From Planctomycetota bacterium (GTDB taxonomy: Bacteria > Planctomycetota > B15-G4), in NCBI GenBank assembly GCA_029259715.1, contig JAJDEP010000003.1:186001-250000 (forward strand): a stretch of 64,000 nt of DNA, written 5' to 3'. Each line of letters starts with the position of its first letter. Position 1 is the stretch's first letter. The notes under the pieces were generated by a model. It saw only the letters and a program-made list of their open reading frames with translations, was not told the DNA's origin and ran no database searches. Shown here piece after piece: positions 1-9,415 of this stretch. A program made the translations under genes and the position numbers.

Positions 1-3000
1 GCAGGTGCCGGCGCTGCGCGTCGCTCAGCTCGGCCTCGTCGAGCAGGGCGGTGACGTAGCTCACGCGCACATGGTCGCCGCGCACGCGGTCGATCTCGGC
101 GAGCACGCCGTCGACGCCGCTGCGCTTCAGGATGCGCTCGACGCGGCCCTCGACGTCGAGCCCCAGCTCGTAGATCAAGGCCGGCATCGACTCCACCAGC
201 CAGGCGCGCCCCTCGGGCTCGAAGGCACGGTTCTCGCCGTGACGGCGGAAGCGCACCCGGTCACCGTCGTCGTCGCCGACGATCTCGAGTTGCGCGATGG
301 TCTCGTCGTCCTCGAGCTGCTTGATCACGATCTCGGCGTCGTCACCGAGCGGCGCGAAGCCCCGGTCGTCGGCTCGGATCTCGACGTCGCCCTCGATGCG
401 GACGTCCCAACCGGAGCCGTTCTCGGTCCGGCGGATACGCCGCGTGTCGTCGTCGATCGACAGCGAGAACTGCCCGTTGAAGGCGTGGCCGGGCCGGGCT
501 TCGTCGCGCATGAGCTGCCGCGGACGCACCGGCGTCACAGGCACCGGCGGAATCGTGAGGATGGAGCGGACGCCCGCGACCGGGGCCACGGGAGCGACGG
601 GCGGGACCGATGGCACGGGCGGAATGTCGGGCCAGACCGCGGTGTCCTGCGCCAGGCGCAGCAGGGGCAGCGTCAGGACCTGGGTCGCGCGCACAGAATC
701 CAAGGCCGGCCAGGTCATGGCCGCCGGCAGCGAGAGCAGGTCGGCCTCCGAGACGCCCCACACGATGGGATCGTCGACCGGAGCCACCGGCTGCTTCGGC
801 TTCACGGCATCCGGCCACGCCTTCTGGCTGTCACACCCATCGGCCCCGGGAACGAAGGCCCTGGGCGCCGGAGGAAGATCGGGCATCGGCCAAGCGTGCG
901 GGTTGGGCGCCGGGTGCGGGTGGGGTGCCGGGTGCGGGTTCGGCGCCGGGTGCGGGTTCGGCGCCGGATGCGGGTTGGGCGCCGGATGCGGATAGGGCGC
1001 CGGATGCGGATAGGGCGCCGGCCGCGGGTCCGGTGCCGGCCGCGGGTCGGGCGTCGGCCACGCGAGCGGTGCCTGCTTGGATGCAGCGTCACAGGCGTCG
1101 GCGCGCGGGGTAGAGACGCGGGCCTTGCCCCGTCCAGCACCACCGCGGATGGCCCCACCCCCGCCGTGACCGGTGCCGATCAGATTGATCCCGGACACCG
1201 CTCCGGCGCGGCCGGTGCTCACACTCGCATGCGCGCCGCTGTTCGTGTTGGGCGCCGACGCAGACGCCCCCGTGCTCACCGATCCGCCGATGGTCACGGT
1301 CTGGCGCGTGAAGGTCACCGTGCGGCCCGAGGCCTGCCGCTCGCCGAGGGTCATGTGGATGCCCTCGTCGTCGACACGGATGATCACGGTTTCGCCGTCG
1401 GTGCTCGCCCCGTCATCCACCGCCAGGCCGAGCGCCGATTGCAGCGACGTCACCAGCGAAGCCGGCGCCGGATCGAGGCGCATCACGCGCTGCGTGTTCT
1501 CTGTGAGTGCAACGGGAGCGGCCGCCGGATCCGCAGCCGTCTCGACCAGACGCGGCGCCTCGATGGCGTCGAAGGGATCGACCGGTTCAGGCGTTTCGTC
1601 GTGCGTCGCCGCGATGACCTGGACGCCCGAGAGCCCCAGGCACAGCACCGCGCAAGCGACCCACGTGGGCATCAGGGCCCGGCGGGACGGACTGCGCCGG
1701 TCGCGGTCGTCGTCGAGCACGGCGAGCAGTCGCCCCTCGATCTGACTGCGCCGCGCCATGGCCAGGGTGGAGGTCGCCGGCACGCCGGTGCTCACGAAGG
1801 CCCGGGCGATGCCCAGGAGATGCGTGGCATAGGTGCTCGGCCGCGAGCCCGCGGCGAGGACCTCGTCGTCGCAGGCCTGCTCGCGCTCGCTGCGAATGCG
1901 CCGCGCCACCATCCACGTGAGCGGATGGAACCAGTAGAGCGCCGAGACGATGCCGCCCAGCAACTGGTCGAGGGCGTCGCCGCGACGGATGTGAGCCACC
2001 TCGTGCAGCAGCACGCACCGCAGCCGCTCGCTGCTCCAGCCCTCGGCGGCCTGCGGCAGCACCACCACCGGCCCGCGCCAACCCCACGTCATCGGGATCA
2101 TCGAGCCCTCGGCCAGGCGCAACTGCACGCCCCCCCGCACGCCGAGCTGACGGCACACGCGCTGGAAGGTGTCGAGCACCGGGCCCGGGCCTGCCGGCAC
2201 CGTCGCCGCGACGCACTGCGCTGCCCGCGCATGCCCGACAGCGAGGCGGACCAGCAGCAGCAGGGCGCCGACGGCCCACAGGCCGACGACCAAGACGCCC
2301 CAGGGAATCTCCGAGCTCGCGGCATTCACCGCGTTGCGTTCCGCGTCGCCGGACAGCGGGCCCGCGCCGCCACCGAAGGACGCCAGCCAGGGGCCCGCGT
2401 CATCGTCGCGGTCTTCGTCACCCTCACCACCGCGGACGATGCGCCAATCAGGGTCAGAACGCACCGGCAAGGCCTCGACCGGCTGGCCGGCGTCGTGCTC
2501 GCGTGTGCGCCGGTCGTGCAGGTCGTGCAGGTCGTCGCAGTCGAAGTGGATGTCGAGGTTCAGCTCGATGTTGATGTCGACGTTCTCGTCGTCGTCATCC
2601 GGGCACACGTCGCGGCACTCGTCCTCGACCCAGCCGCCGCGCACATCGCAGTCGTCAAAGTCGAAATCGAAATCGAAGTCGAAGTCGCACTCGTCATCCT
2701 CGTCGTCGCACGACTCTTCCCACGTCTGCTCCCACTCGTGATCCCACATGTCGAAGTCGGCTTCGAACTGATCCTCGAAGGCCTCCCACTCGTCTTCGAA
2801 GGCTTCCCACTCCGCCTCGAAGGCCTCGGCATGCCGCTCGAACTCGTCCTCGAGGGCCTCCCACTCCGCCTCGACCTCGTCGTCGCAGTCGTCTTCCCAA
2901 TCGTTGGCGTCGGCGGTCCATTCGTTCGCGTCGGCAGTCCACTCGTTGACGTCGTCGGTCCACTCGTTGACGTCCGCGGCCCATTCGTTGACGTCCGCGG

Positions 3001-3697
3001 TCCATTCATTCGTGTCGTCGGCCCAGTCGTTGGCTTCGTCGGCCCACTCCGCCTCGGCTGCCTCCCACTCCTGCTCGAACTCGGCCCACTCGTTCTCGAA
3101 TTCCGCCAGCTCGGCCTCGAGGTCCTGCTCCACCTGCGCCCACTCGGCTCCGAAAGCCTCGCGCTTGGCCGCACGAGCTTCGGTGGCGGCCCGTGCTGCC
3201 CGCTCCTCGGCACGGGTGGTGTCGCGGGCGGACCGTCGCGCGGCCGCCTTGGCCTTGCGCTCGGCCTCACGCTCGGTGGCGCGGGCACGAGCCCGATCCT
3301 GCTTCTCGTCGTCGGACCAGGAAGCGAGGACCATGGCCTCCCAGCGCGCTTCCTCCGCAGCAGACCGGGCCGCGGTCGCGGCGGCGACCCACTCATTCTC
3401 AACGGCGTCGGCGGCCACCCACTCGTCGCCGGTCGCTTCGTCGGCGACGGGCATGGGCCACCACGAGGGGCCGGACAACGACCACGCCGGCGCCACGAAG
3501 CCGAGCAGGGGCAAGGCCAGCAGGCCGACGAACGCCGCCTGCAGCGCGCTGTAGCGCCAGGCCGACGACGACTTCTTGAGCAGCAAGGCCGCCCCGAGGC
3601 CGGCCGTCAGGATCACCGTCGCGGCGATCAGCAACTTCATGAGAAACGCCAGGCTCGCGCCGTCGTCGATACCGAGTCCGCTGTTCACATCCATCAT
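1..3697 (-). CDS. BlaR1/MecR1-type M56 sensor metalloprotease with giant acidic insertion (3' end outside window)
   Basis: The minus frame stays open from the ATG at 3697 to the window edge (at least 1232 codons), so the C-terminus is missing. Two N-terminal membrane segments (residues about 15-65) are followed by a third near 460, the M56 zinc motif HEVAH with following IRRGD near 565-574, and a fourth hydrophobic segment near 675. In the BlaR1 family this protease relays a signal by inactivating its partner repressor. The start overlaps the blaI stop (TGATG), so the pair is probably translationally coupled. What is odd is the about 390-residue insertion between membrane segments 2 and 3: a charged coiled-coil-like stretch, repeats ending in NEW (about 217-267) and an alternating DF run (about 336-345). 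After the protease there is also a PAPNPHPAP-type repeat tract (about 880-935). Family call is firm; the signal sensed is unknown. Confidence 0.85.
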   Translation of the reverse strand, partial: MMDVNSGLGIDDGASLAFLMKLLIAATVILTAGLGAALLLKKSSSAWRYSALQAAFVGLLALPLLGFVAPAWSLSGPSWWPMPVADEATGDEWVAADAVENEWVAAATAARSAAEEARWEAMVLASWSDDEKQDRARARATEREAERKAKAAARRSARDTTRAEERAARAATEARAAKREAFGAEWAQVEQDLEAELAEFENEWAEFEQEWEAAEAEWADEANDWADDTNEWTADVNEWAADVNEWTDDVNEWTADANEWTADANDWEDDCDDEVEAEWEALEDEFERHAEAFEAEWEAFEDEWEAFEDQFEADFDMWDHEWEQTWEESCDDEDDECDFDFDFDFDFDDCDVRGGWVEDECRDVCPDDDDENVDINIELNLDIHFDCDDLHDLHDRRTREHDAGQPVEALPVRSDPDWRIVRGGEGDEDRDDDAGPWLASFGGGAGPLSGDAERNAVNAASSEIPWGVLVVGLWAVGALLLLVRLAVGHARAAQCVAATVPAGPGPVLDTFQRVCRQLGVRGGVQLRLAEGSMIPMTWGWRGPVVVLPQAAEGWSSERLRCVLLHEVAHIRRGDALDQLLGGIVSALYWFHPLTWMVARRIRSEREQACDDEVLAAGSRPSTYATHLLGIARAFVSTGVPATSTLAMARRSQIEGRLLAVLDDDRDRRSPSRRALMPTWVACAVLCLGLSGVQVIAATHDETPEPVDPFDAIEAPRLVETAADPAAAPVALTENTQRVMRLDPAPASLVTSLQSALGLAVDDGASTDGETVIIRVDDEGIHMTLGERQASGRTVTFTRQTVTIGGSVSTGASASAPNTNSGAHASVSTGRAGAVSGINLIGTGHGGGGAIRGGAGRGKARVSTPRADACDAASKQAPLAWPTPDPRPAPDPRPAPYPHPAPYPHPAPNPHPAPNPHPAPNPHPAPHPHPAPNPHAWPMPDLPPAPRAFVPGADGCDSQKAWPDAVKPKQPVAPVDDPIVWGVSEADLLSLPAAMTWPALDSVRATQVLTLPLLRLAQDTAVWPDIPPVPSVPPVAPVAPVAGVRSILTIPPVPVTPVRPRQLMRDEARPGHAFNGQFSLSIDDDTRRIRRTENGSGWDVRIEGDVEIRADDRGFAPLGDDAEIVIKQLEDDETIAQLEIVGDDDGDRVRFRRHGENRAFEPEGRAWLVESMPALIYELGLDVEGRVERILKRSGVDGVLAEIDRVRGDHVRVSYVTALLDEAELSDAQRRHL

Positions 3698-4113
3698 CAC
3701 CGCCCCTCCTTCTTCGCCTGCGCGATGAGCCGCGCCAGGCGCTCGATCTGATCCCGTCCCAGTTTCTTGCTCTCCATGTCCAGCAACGCCGTGATCGCCT
3801 CCTCCGCTGAACCGTCGAAGAAGGTCTGCACGATCTGCTTGAGCGCCGAGCGGCTCGCGCGATCGCGCGGCACCGTCGGCCGGAAGATGTACGTCGAGCC
3901 CTCCTGGACATGGTCCAGGTGACCCTTCTCCTCGAGGATGCGCAGCGTCGCGCGCACCGCCGAGTAGCTGGGCGGGTCGGGGAGGTCGGTCTGCACCTCC
4001 GCTGCCGTGGCCCGCCCGCGCGCATAGATGCAGTCCATGATCTGGCGCTCGCGACGGCTGAGCTCCGACGCCGATGGTCGGTTGCCGGAAGACCTGCTAC
4101 CCGAAGGGGCCAT
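3697..4113 (-). CDS. blaI: BlaI/MecI-family winged-helix repressor
   Basis: A 138-residue protein of normal length for the BlaI/MecI family, with an N-terminal winged helix (LSRRERQIMDCIYARG, then a recognition region around PSYSAVRATLRILEEKGHL) and a C-terminal dimerisation segment rich in DMESKKLGRDQIERL. The ATG at 4113 follows a strong GAGGAGAG site. The stop shares one base with the start of the M56 protease, the standard repressor/anti-repressor arrangement. By family, it should repress its own operon until cleaved or released by the protease signal. Two dyads just upstream of its start are the likely operator. The real regulon need not be beta-lactam resistance, because no beta-lactamase is visible nearby. 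Confidence 0.88.
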   Translation of the reverse strand: MAPSGSRSSGNRPSASELSRRERQIMDCIYARGRATAAEVQTDLPDPPSYSAVRATLRILEEKGHLDHVQEGSTYIFRPTVPRDRASRSALKQIVQTFFDGSAEEAITALLDMESKKLGRDQIERLARLIAQAKKEGR

Positions 4114-4175
4114 GTCTCTCCTCCTCTACCCGTGCTGTTTCCCGGCTGCCCGCCCGGCATCCCGAAGACGCCGCC

Positions 4176-4212
4176 CTGCTGGTTTTTCAGCAGCCTGCTA
4201 AGAAACTAGCAG
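4176..4212. promoter_or_regulatory. Tandem dyads upstream of blaI, probable BlaI operator
   Basis: Two perfect inverted repeats with identical geometry lie side by side: CTGCTG-N6-CAGCAG at 4176-4193 and CTGCTA-N6-TAGCAG at 4195-4212, with centres 19 bp apart. They lie 63-99 bp upstream of the blaI start, where the promoter should be. Autorepression through paired dyads is usual for the family; assignment of these two is inference from position and symmetry. Confidence 0.6.
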
Positions 4213-4345
4213 ACCGGCTCCCGCGGTCAACCCCCATCCTGCCTGTGTCTCGCAACCGGACGATGGCCCGACGGTGGCGAGAGGCAGGAGGCCGTTCCGG
4301 GGTGAAGGGGCGGTCCGGGCAAGAGCACCGGTCCGGGCAGCGGGC

Positions 4346-5923
4346 TCAGTCCATCCAGTCGGTGGGGAATTCGGGACCGAGGCGCACGACTTCGAACAAC
4401 GTGGCGATGAGTTCGTCCTGCGGGCCGGCGCGGAACGGTGTCTGGTAGTCCCACACCACCAGGTGGTCGCGGTCGATCTCGAAGGCGCGGCCCTGGTCCG
4501 ACTCGGTGATCAGGGTGTTGCCGTTCGCCAGGCGCTGGGCGCTCCCGCACGTCGCCGAGTAGAAGGCCAGCGGACGCTCCTTGCCGTAACTCCAGGCGAT
4601 CTCCTGGGTGACCGGATCGAACTCGAGCACGGACGAACGGTTCTCGTGGCCCTTGTTGTCGAACAGCAGCATGTTGCCATCGGCCAGCAGGACAGGCTCG
4701 TGCTGCGCGCGCCATGGACCCCGGGCGGTCCACGTCATCTGACCGCTCTCGAGGTCGATGACGGCCAGGCGGTCGAGCTCACGCATGGACACCAGCACAT
4801 CGCCCTCGTCGGCGACGGACGAGGCGGCCCCGAGGGCGGCGTCGATGTACTGGATCGTGTTCGTGTGCAGCACGTCGCCGCCCGTGTCGATGCCCTCCAT
4901 GGTGAAGGTCTCGTCGGCGCTGGCGCGGCGCTCGTCGATGAGGTTGAGCAGACTGCCCAGTACCGAGAGCGAGGCGAGCTCGCGGCCGTCGGCGTCGAAT
5001 TGCACGACGAAGTCCTCGAGCACCGGCTCGGTCGGGTGCAGCTCAGGGTCGAGGCGTGCCTCCCGCGTGAGCAGCACGATGCGTCCGTCGGGCGTGACGT
5101 CAACGTCGTGATGGGCGCCCCCCGCCCAGGCCCAGCGCACCTGCGAGGCGTGATCGAGGCGGACCAGCCCCAGGCCCTCGAAGATCACGAGCAGGTCGCC
5201 CTCGGGGAGGATGCGCACGCGGCGCCAGTACTTGCGATTCCCGTTGTCATGCAATCCTTCGGCTTCGGTGCGGCCGGGAAACGCCTGGTCGAAGCGACAG
5301 CGCCAGCGGTGAAGCAGCCTGCCGTCCATGTCGATGAGCGCCGCGACCGGGGCGTGCCCGGAGAGCACCAGGTTGAGGCCGGGGGACGCGCGCTGGGGCA
5401 GGTGCTTGACCACCCCGACGGGCCCGCTCCCCGCCTCGCCCTGGGACGTGGCGTAGCCGATCGACTCGAGACGACGCAGCGCCTCGAGCTGCTCGTCATT
5501 GAGGTCGCTGTCGGGCGCACCGTCGGGCACACCGTCGAGCTGCTGCTCGGCGCGGCGGCGCTCGTGACGCCGGCGGGAGTCGTTGGCCCACCGCCCCGGC
5601 GGGGCATCGGCCCGCGGGATCGGGCCATCACCGGCGGCGGTCGCGTCACGGGCGGTTTCTTCGTCGCGGGTCGCCTCGTCATCGTTCGAATCGCCACCGG
5701 TCGCATCGCCACCGGTCGCTTCATCATCCTCGCGGTGTAAGGCGTCACGGCCCCCGTCGTCCGACGTGTTCCCCACGGACGCCGCACCCCCATCGTCCGC
5801 CGCACCCCGATCGGCCGATTCCGCGCCATCGCAGGCGCAGGCGCCCGCGATCAGCAGCAGGCCAATCCACGCGGCCATGCGGGAGCGAGCGGGGACAGCG
5901 GAAACGGGGCGGTCAGGGTCCAT
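4346..5923 (-). CDS. Arylsulfotransferase (ASST)-like secreted beta-propeller protein
   Basis: From the ATG at 5923 the protein has a short basic N-terminus, a hydrophobic segment (MAAWIGLLLIAGACACDG) that looks like an export signal with possible lipid-attachment cysteines, and a low-complexity Asp/Glu/Thr linker. A long repeat domain follows, resembling bacterial arylsulfotransferase or PQQ-type propellers. Typical pieces are GHAPVAALIDMDGRLLHRW, GGAHHDVDVTPDGRIVLL, QHEPVLLADGNMLLFDNKGH and RLANGNTLITESDQGRAFEI. Family members transfer sulfate between phenols, though many homologues have unproven activity. The frame is open further upstream to a GTG at 6022, and an internal start at 5878 is possible; none has a clear ribosome site. 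It stands alone, divergent from the AsmA-like gene. Confidence 0.7.
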   Translation of the reverse strand: MDPDRPVSAVPARSRMAAWIGLLLIAGACACDGAESADRGAADDGGAASVGNTSDDGGRDALHREDDEATGGDATGGDSNDDEATRDEETARDATAAGDGPIPRADAPPGRWANDSRRRHERRRAEQQLDGVPDGAPDSDLNDEQLEALRRLESIGYATSQGEAGSGPVGVVKHLPQRASPGLNLVLSGHAPVAALIDMDGRLLHRWRCRFDQAFPGRTEAEGLHDNGNRKYWRRVRILPEGDLLVIFEGLGLVRLDHASQVRWAWAGGAHHDVDVTPDGRIVLLTREARLDPELHPTEPVLEDFVVQFDADGRELASLSVLGSLLNLIDERRASADETFTMEGIDTGGDVLHTNTIQYIDAALGAASSVADEGDVLVSMRELDRLAVIDLESGQMTWTARGPWRAQHEPVLLADGNMLLFDNKGHENRSSVLEFDPVTQEIAWSYGKERPLAFYSATCGSAQRLANGNTLITESDQGRAFEIDRDHLVVWDYQTPFRAGPQDELIATLFEVVRLGPEFPTDWMD

Positions 5924-6048
5924 GCAGCGCCGATCATAGAGGCCGTCCCGGGCCACGGGCACGACTCGCGGGATCGTCATGCCTCCGCCTTGGACAGACC
6001 GGCCCTCATCGGGACAATCCACGGCTTGTCCTCGGAGGCCTGTGCGCC

Positions 6049-7026
6049 ATGAAGCTCGTCAAGTTCCTGCTGTTCCTCGTGATCATCGCCGTCATCGGCC
6101 TGGTGGTCGCCGGATTCTTCATCGACGGCATCGCCGTGAAGGCCGTCGAAGAGGGCGGCACCTACGCCCTGGGCGTCGACACGACCCTCGACTCGGCCAG
6201 CATCGGCCTGACCTCCGGCACGGTGGGCCTGTCGGGCCTGACCATCGCCAACCCGGCCGGCTTCGAGACCCCGCACTTCTTCCGCATGAACAGCGCCAAC
6301 GTGGCCGTGACCCTCGGCTCGCTCATGGAGGACACCGTCGAGGTGCCCGAGATCGCCCTCGACGGCCTGAGCGTCAACCTCGAGGATTTCCAGGGCAAGG
6401 CCAACTACGAGCGCATCCTCGAGAACCTGGGACGCTTCGAGTCGGGCGAGGCCCCGGCCCCCGAGAGCGCACCGGCCGAGGGCGGCAAGTCGTTCGTGAT
6501 CAAGACCATCGCCATCACGAACGTCTCCGTGTCGGCCACGCTGCTGCCCATCGGCGGCAACGCGACGCGCACCACCTTCGAGATCCCCGAGATCCGCCTG
6601 CATGACGTGGGCTCGGGCGGCGACGGCGGCATGACCCTGCCCGAGATCATCAACCTGGTGGTCAAGGCGGTGCTGGGCGCCATCACCAACGCCGGCATCA
6701 ACCTGCCCGGCAACCTGCTCCAGGGCCTGCAAGGCGGGCTCGGCGGGCTGGCCGACGTCGGCAAGTTCGGCGGCGAGATCGTGGGCGAGATCACCGGCGG
6801 CCTCGGCGAGGCCATCGGTGGCGTCACCGGTGCCGTCGACGACGCGCTCGGCGGCGTGAGCGAGGCCCTCGGCGGGACCGGCGAAGTGGGCGAGGCCCTC
6901 GGCGGCGTGCTCGATGGCGCCGGCGACGCGGTGGATGGCGTGGGCGAGGGCGTCAAGGACGCGCTCGGCGGACTCGGTGGCCTGCTCGGCGGCAATAAGG
7001 ACAAGAAGAAGAAGGACGACGGCTAG
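6049..7026 (+). CDS. AsmA-like inner-membrane-anchored protein
   Basis: This 325-residue protein has one N-terminal membrane anchor (about residues 4-26, KFLLFLVIIAVIGLVVAGFF) and then an AsmA/DUF748-like segment: ALGVDTTLDSASIGLTSGTV, repeated short beta strands and a second repeat around ATLLPIGG. From about residue 200 it becomes a Gly/Ala-rich repeat tail with many GEALGG and DALGG units, ending in a lysine-rich KDKKKKDDG. AsmA-like proteins act at the envelope, several in lipid transport between membranes. The tail could form glycine-zipper helices. Start chosen by a GGAGG site 11 bases upstream. No operon partner. Confidence 0.65.
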   Translation: MKLVKFLLFLVIIAVIGLVVAGFFIDGIAVKAVEEGGTYALGVDTTLDSASIGLTSGTVGLSGLTIANPAGFETPHFFRMNSANVAVTLGSLMEDTVEVPEIALDGLSVNLEDFQGKANYERILENLGRFESGEAPAPESAPAEGGKSFVIKTIAITNVSVSATLLPIGGNATRTTFEIPEIRLHDVGSGGDGGMTLPEIINLVVKAVLGAITNAGINLPGNLLQGLQGGLGGLADVGKFGGEIVGEITGGLGEAIGGVTGAVDDALGGVSEALGGTGEVGEALGGVLDGAGDAVDGVGEGVKDALGGLGGLLGGNKDKKKKDDG

Positions 7027-7068
7027 CCGCGCCCGACCAGAGGTCGCTGCCTCACGAACGCCGGGCCC

Positions 7069-8541
7069 TCAGCGGCGCTCGTAGACCAGGATCTCGTCGA
7101 AACGCGTCGCCAGCCGGTAGTCGGCGGCGAGGGTCGCCTCCAGCAACGCCACGGCCTGCGGCCACATGGCCAGGTAGCTGCGATCCTCCTGCCGCACCAC
7201 GAAGAGCGGCTGCTGGTCGAAGATCTTCTGCATCTCGCCCACCGCCGTGGACCCTTCCCCCTCCCACACCGACAGCCAGTCGGGCCGGTTGAGGGCGGTG
7301 GGATGGGCGTAGGGCGTGGGCTGCCGGGCGCCCGAGAGCCACGCCGCGATGTGGTACTGCATGAAGTAGACCGGCCGCCCCTCGACGTCGCGCGCCTTCA
7401 GCCACTCGACGAGCTGGTGCACCTCGTCGTGGAACGGCGTGCCCGCCTCCGCGATGCGTGCGTTCACGAGCAGGGCGTTGCGGACGGGCGCCCGTACGGC
7501 CCCGGCCAATCCGCCGACCAGCAGCACCGCGAGGACGATCCGCCGCGTGCGCGTGCCCCGCAGCGTCGTGAGGAACAACCCGCCCATGATCGCCATGGTG
7601 GGCACGACCTGCATCACATAGTGGTCCATCACCCGCCCGGTCGAGGCGAAGGAGAGCAGCGTGGCCACCCAGATCAGCACGACGGCGAGCTGCCGTCGAT
7701 CGAGAGCGCCGCGCCGCCACTGCCGGACGAACAACACCACGCCGCCGAGGAACGACAGGCCCAGCAGGAAGCTCTTGGTGCGGAAGGTCTCCGCCAGCGC
7801 CTCGCCGATGACGGCCAACGGTGATCCGCTGATCTCGGTCACGTAGGCGAGGGGTGACCGCACCAGCCCGGTGATCAACGCATCGAGCTCGCCGGCGGCG
7901 CCATAGACGGCGGCCAGCAGCCCCACCGGCAGCAGCGCGCCGAGCAGCAACCAGGCCTGCGAGCTCAACGAGACGCGGCGCTGCAGCACGACCAGCACCA
8001 GGGCCACGCTCGCCCCCGTCACGGCCAGGCTGTTGCGGACGAGGCAGGCGATGCCCATCAGCACGCCGACGAGGAGCAGGTTGCCGCGCCGTTGGTCGCC
8101 CGTCACCAGCCGATGCACGGCCCCCGCCAGAAATGGCAGCACGACGTGCTCGCTCATGGTCGCGAACTCGCCCGGGTGATAGCTGCTGAAGACCACCGTG
8201 AGCAATCCGGCCGCCAGGCCCGCGGCCCGCCCTCCCAGCCGGCGCCCGGTGCGCGCGACGATCCACGCGCCGAGCCACACGCAGACGATGCCGAGCAGGC
8301 GCGGGGCGAGGATCGTGCGCCCGAAGATGGCCTCGAACAGCCCGTAGGCCATGTAGAGGACGGGCGGCTTGTTGTCCCACAGCTCGACGAAGGGCAGGCG
8401 ACCCTCGATCAGCTCGTGGCCGAGCAGCGTGTAGGTGGCCTCGTCCCAGTCGATCTGCCCTTCGAACATGAAGGGCACGCGCATGAAGAGCGTGGCCAGG
8501 AGCAGCAGCAGGCCCACGCGTGTGTTGCTCTCCCCGCTCAC
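7069..8541 (-). CDS. GT39/PMT-type membrane glycosyltransferase (ArnT-like)
   Basis: A polytopic membrane protein of about 490 residues with roughly ten to twelve hydrophobic segments and a soluble C-terminal part. The first periplasmic loop carries the catalytic acidic pair in IDWDEATYTLLGHELIEG, followed by LWDNKPPVLY. Both are hallmarks of the GT39/GT83 family, which transfers sugars from lipid-linked donors to lipid A or proteins outside the membrane. I chose the GTG at 8541 because GAGGAG lies six bases ahead; the frame can also start at an ATG at 8568. Family assignment is strong, acceptor unknown. No polysaccharide genes are adjacent. Confidence 0.8.
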   Translation of the reverse strand: MSGESNTRVGLLLLLATLFMRVPFMFEGQIDWDEATYTLLGHELIEGRLPFVELWDNKPPVLYMAYGLFEAIFGRTILAPRLLGIVCVWLGAWIVARTGRRLGGRAAGLAAGLLTVVFSSYHPGEFATMSEHVVLPFLAGAVHRLVTGDQRRGNLLLVGVLMGIACLVRNSLAVTGASVALVLVVLQRRVSLSSQAWLLLGALLPVGLLAAVYGAAGELDALITGLVRSPLAYVTEISGSPLAVIGEALAETFRTKSFLLGLSFLGGVVLFVRQWRRGALDRRQLAVVLIWVATLLSFASTGRVMDHYVMQVVPTMAIMGGLFLTTLRGTRTRRIVLAVLLVGGLAGAVRAPVRNALLVNARIAEAGTPFHDEVHQLVEWLKARDVEGRPVYFMQYHIAAWLSGARQPTPYAHPTALNRPDWLSVWEGEGSTAVGEMQKIFDQQPLFVVRQEDRSYLAMWPQAVALLEATLAADYRLATRFDEILVYERR

Positions 8542-8773
8542 ACGCCCCTCCTCGTTGCGCACCGACATCGAGCGTCGCCGCGGCGCCCGCCGTCCCCGGA
8601 CCGAGCGGCCATCCTACGCCCGCCCCACCCCGATTCCACCGGAACGGGGGCCCCAACACCCACCGCACGGCCCCGTATTCCCCCCTCGAGACAGATTCCT
8701 CTATCGTGGATATCCTAACGTGATCGCGGAACCTCCGCTGATCCCCCACGGACCCGAAACCGCCGGAGAGCTG

Positions 8774-9415
8774 ATGAACGTCGGCGAGACCATCCGTCGC
8801 TTCCGCAAGCAGCAGGGCCAGACCCTCGAGGTGCTCGCCCGCGGCAGCGGCGTGAGTCGGGCCATGCTCTCGGACGTCGAGCGCGGACAGAAGAGCCCCA
8901 CCATCAACATCCTGGCCCAGATCGCCGTGGGCCTCGGCACCACCGTGTCGGAGTTGTTGCAGGAGCCCTCGCCCGAGGCGGCCCACATCGAACCCGCCGC
9001 CCGCCATCCGCGCATCATCGACGAGAAGAGCGGCGTCGTGCGCACGACCCTGTCTTCGCCCCTGCTGCCTCGCGGCGTCGAGTTGGTCTGGTACGACCTG
9101 CCGCCGGGCCTGGTCATGCGTCGCGGGCCTCGGGCCGTGTGGTACGCGCCGCCCCGCATGAAGGCCTCGGGACCGTTTCCGCCCAATCCCCGCGGCACGC
9201 TCGAGCACGTCGCCGTGCTCAAAGGTCGCGTGCGCTTCTCGCGCCATGCTTTCGAAACGGACGCCTCTTCGACCGACTCCGCTCCCGCGGAGCCCGTCGA
9301 CCTCAAGGTCGGCGACAGCGTCAGCTACCGCCTCTTCGACGAGGTCCGATTCGAGAACGCCGGTTCCGGCGAGTGTCGCCTCTCACTGTTCCTCGACACG
9401 CAGCAAAGTCGATGA
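8774..9415 (+). CDS. XRE-family regulator with C-terminal cupin-type sensor domain
   Basis: 213 residues. The N-terminal helix-turn-helix is clear: IRRFRKQQGQTLEVLARGSG, then VSRAMLSDVERGQKSPTI and a third helix up to about residue 65. The C-terminal 110 residues are beta-rich, with LEHVAVLKGRVRF and VDLKVGDSVSYRLFDEVRFE, the pattern of a cupin ligand-binding domain. Such regulators usually bind a small metabolite and control an adjacent gene. Here the next gene downstream is the S41 protease, 134 bases away. The ATG at 8774 has GGAG five bases ahead. The open frame extends upstream to 8435, but that part overlaps the divergent glycosyltransferase and has no domain. Confidence 0.82.
   Translation: MNVGETIRRFRKQQGQTLEVLARGSGVSRAMLSDVERGQKSPTINILAQIAVGLGTTVSELLQEPSPEAAHIEPAARHPRIIDEKSGVVRTTLSSPLLPRGVELVWYDLPPGLVMRRGPRAVWYAPPRMKASGPFPPNPRGTLEHVAVLKGRVRFSRHAFETDASSTDSAPAEPVDLKVGDSVSYRLFDEVRFENAGSGECRLSLFLDTQQSR

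Noticed and set aside
890-1060. Regular GC-rich repeats suggestive of a CRISPR or minisatellite
   Set aside because: The period is 6 to 18 bases in frame and encodes Pro-Ala-Pro-His repeats in the BlaR-type protein; there are no spacers.
2890-3050. Tandem DNA repeats of about 24 bases
   Set aside because: They encode the in-frame NEW repeats of the protease insertion and need no separate explanation.
5-3751. 1248-codon plus-strand ORF across the first 3.7 kb
   Set aside because: It is the antisense of the open BlaR-type frame; its sequence is Arg/Val/Gly/His-rich with no domain, while the minus frame has HExxH and membrane segments.
4274-5740. 488-codon plus-strand ORF
   Set aside because: Antisense of the arylsulfotransferase-like gene; no domain and no ribosome site.
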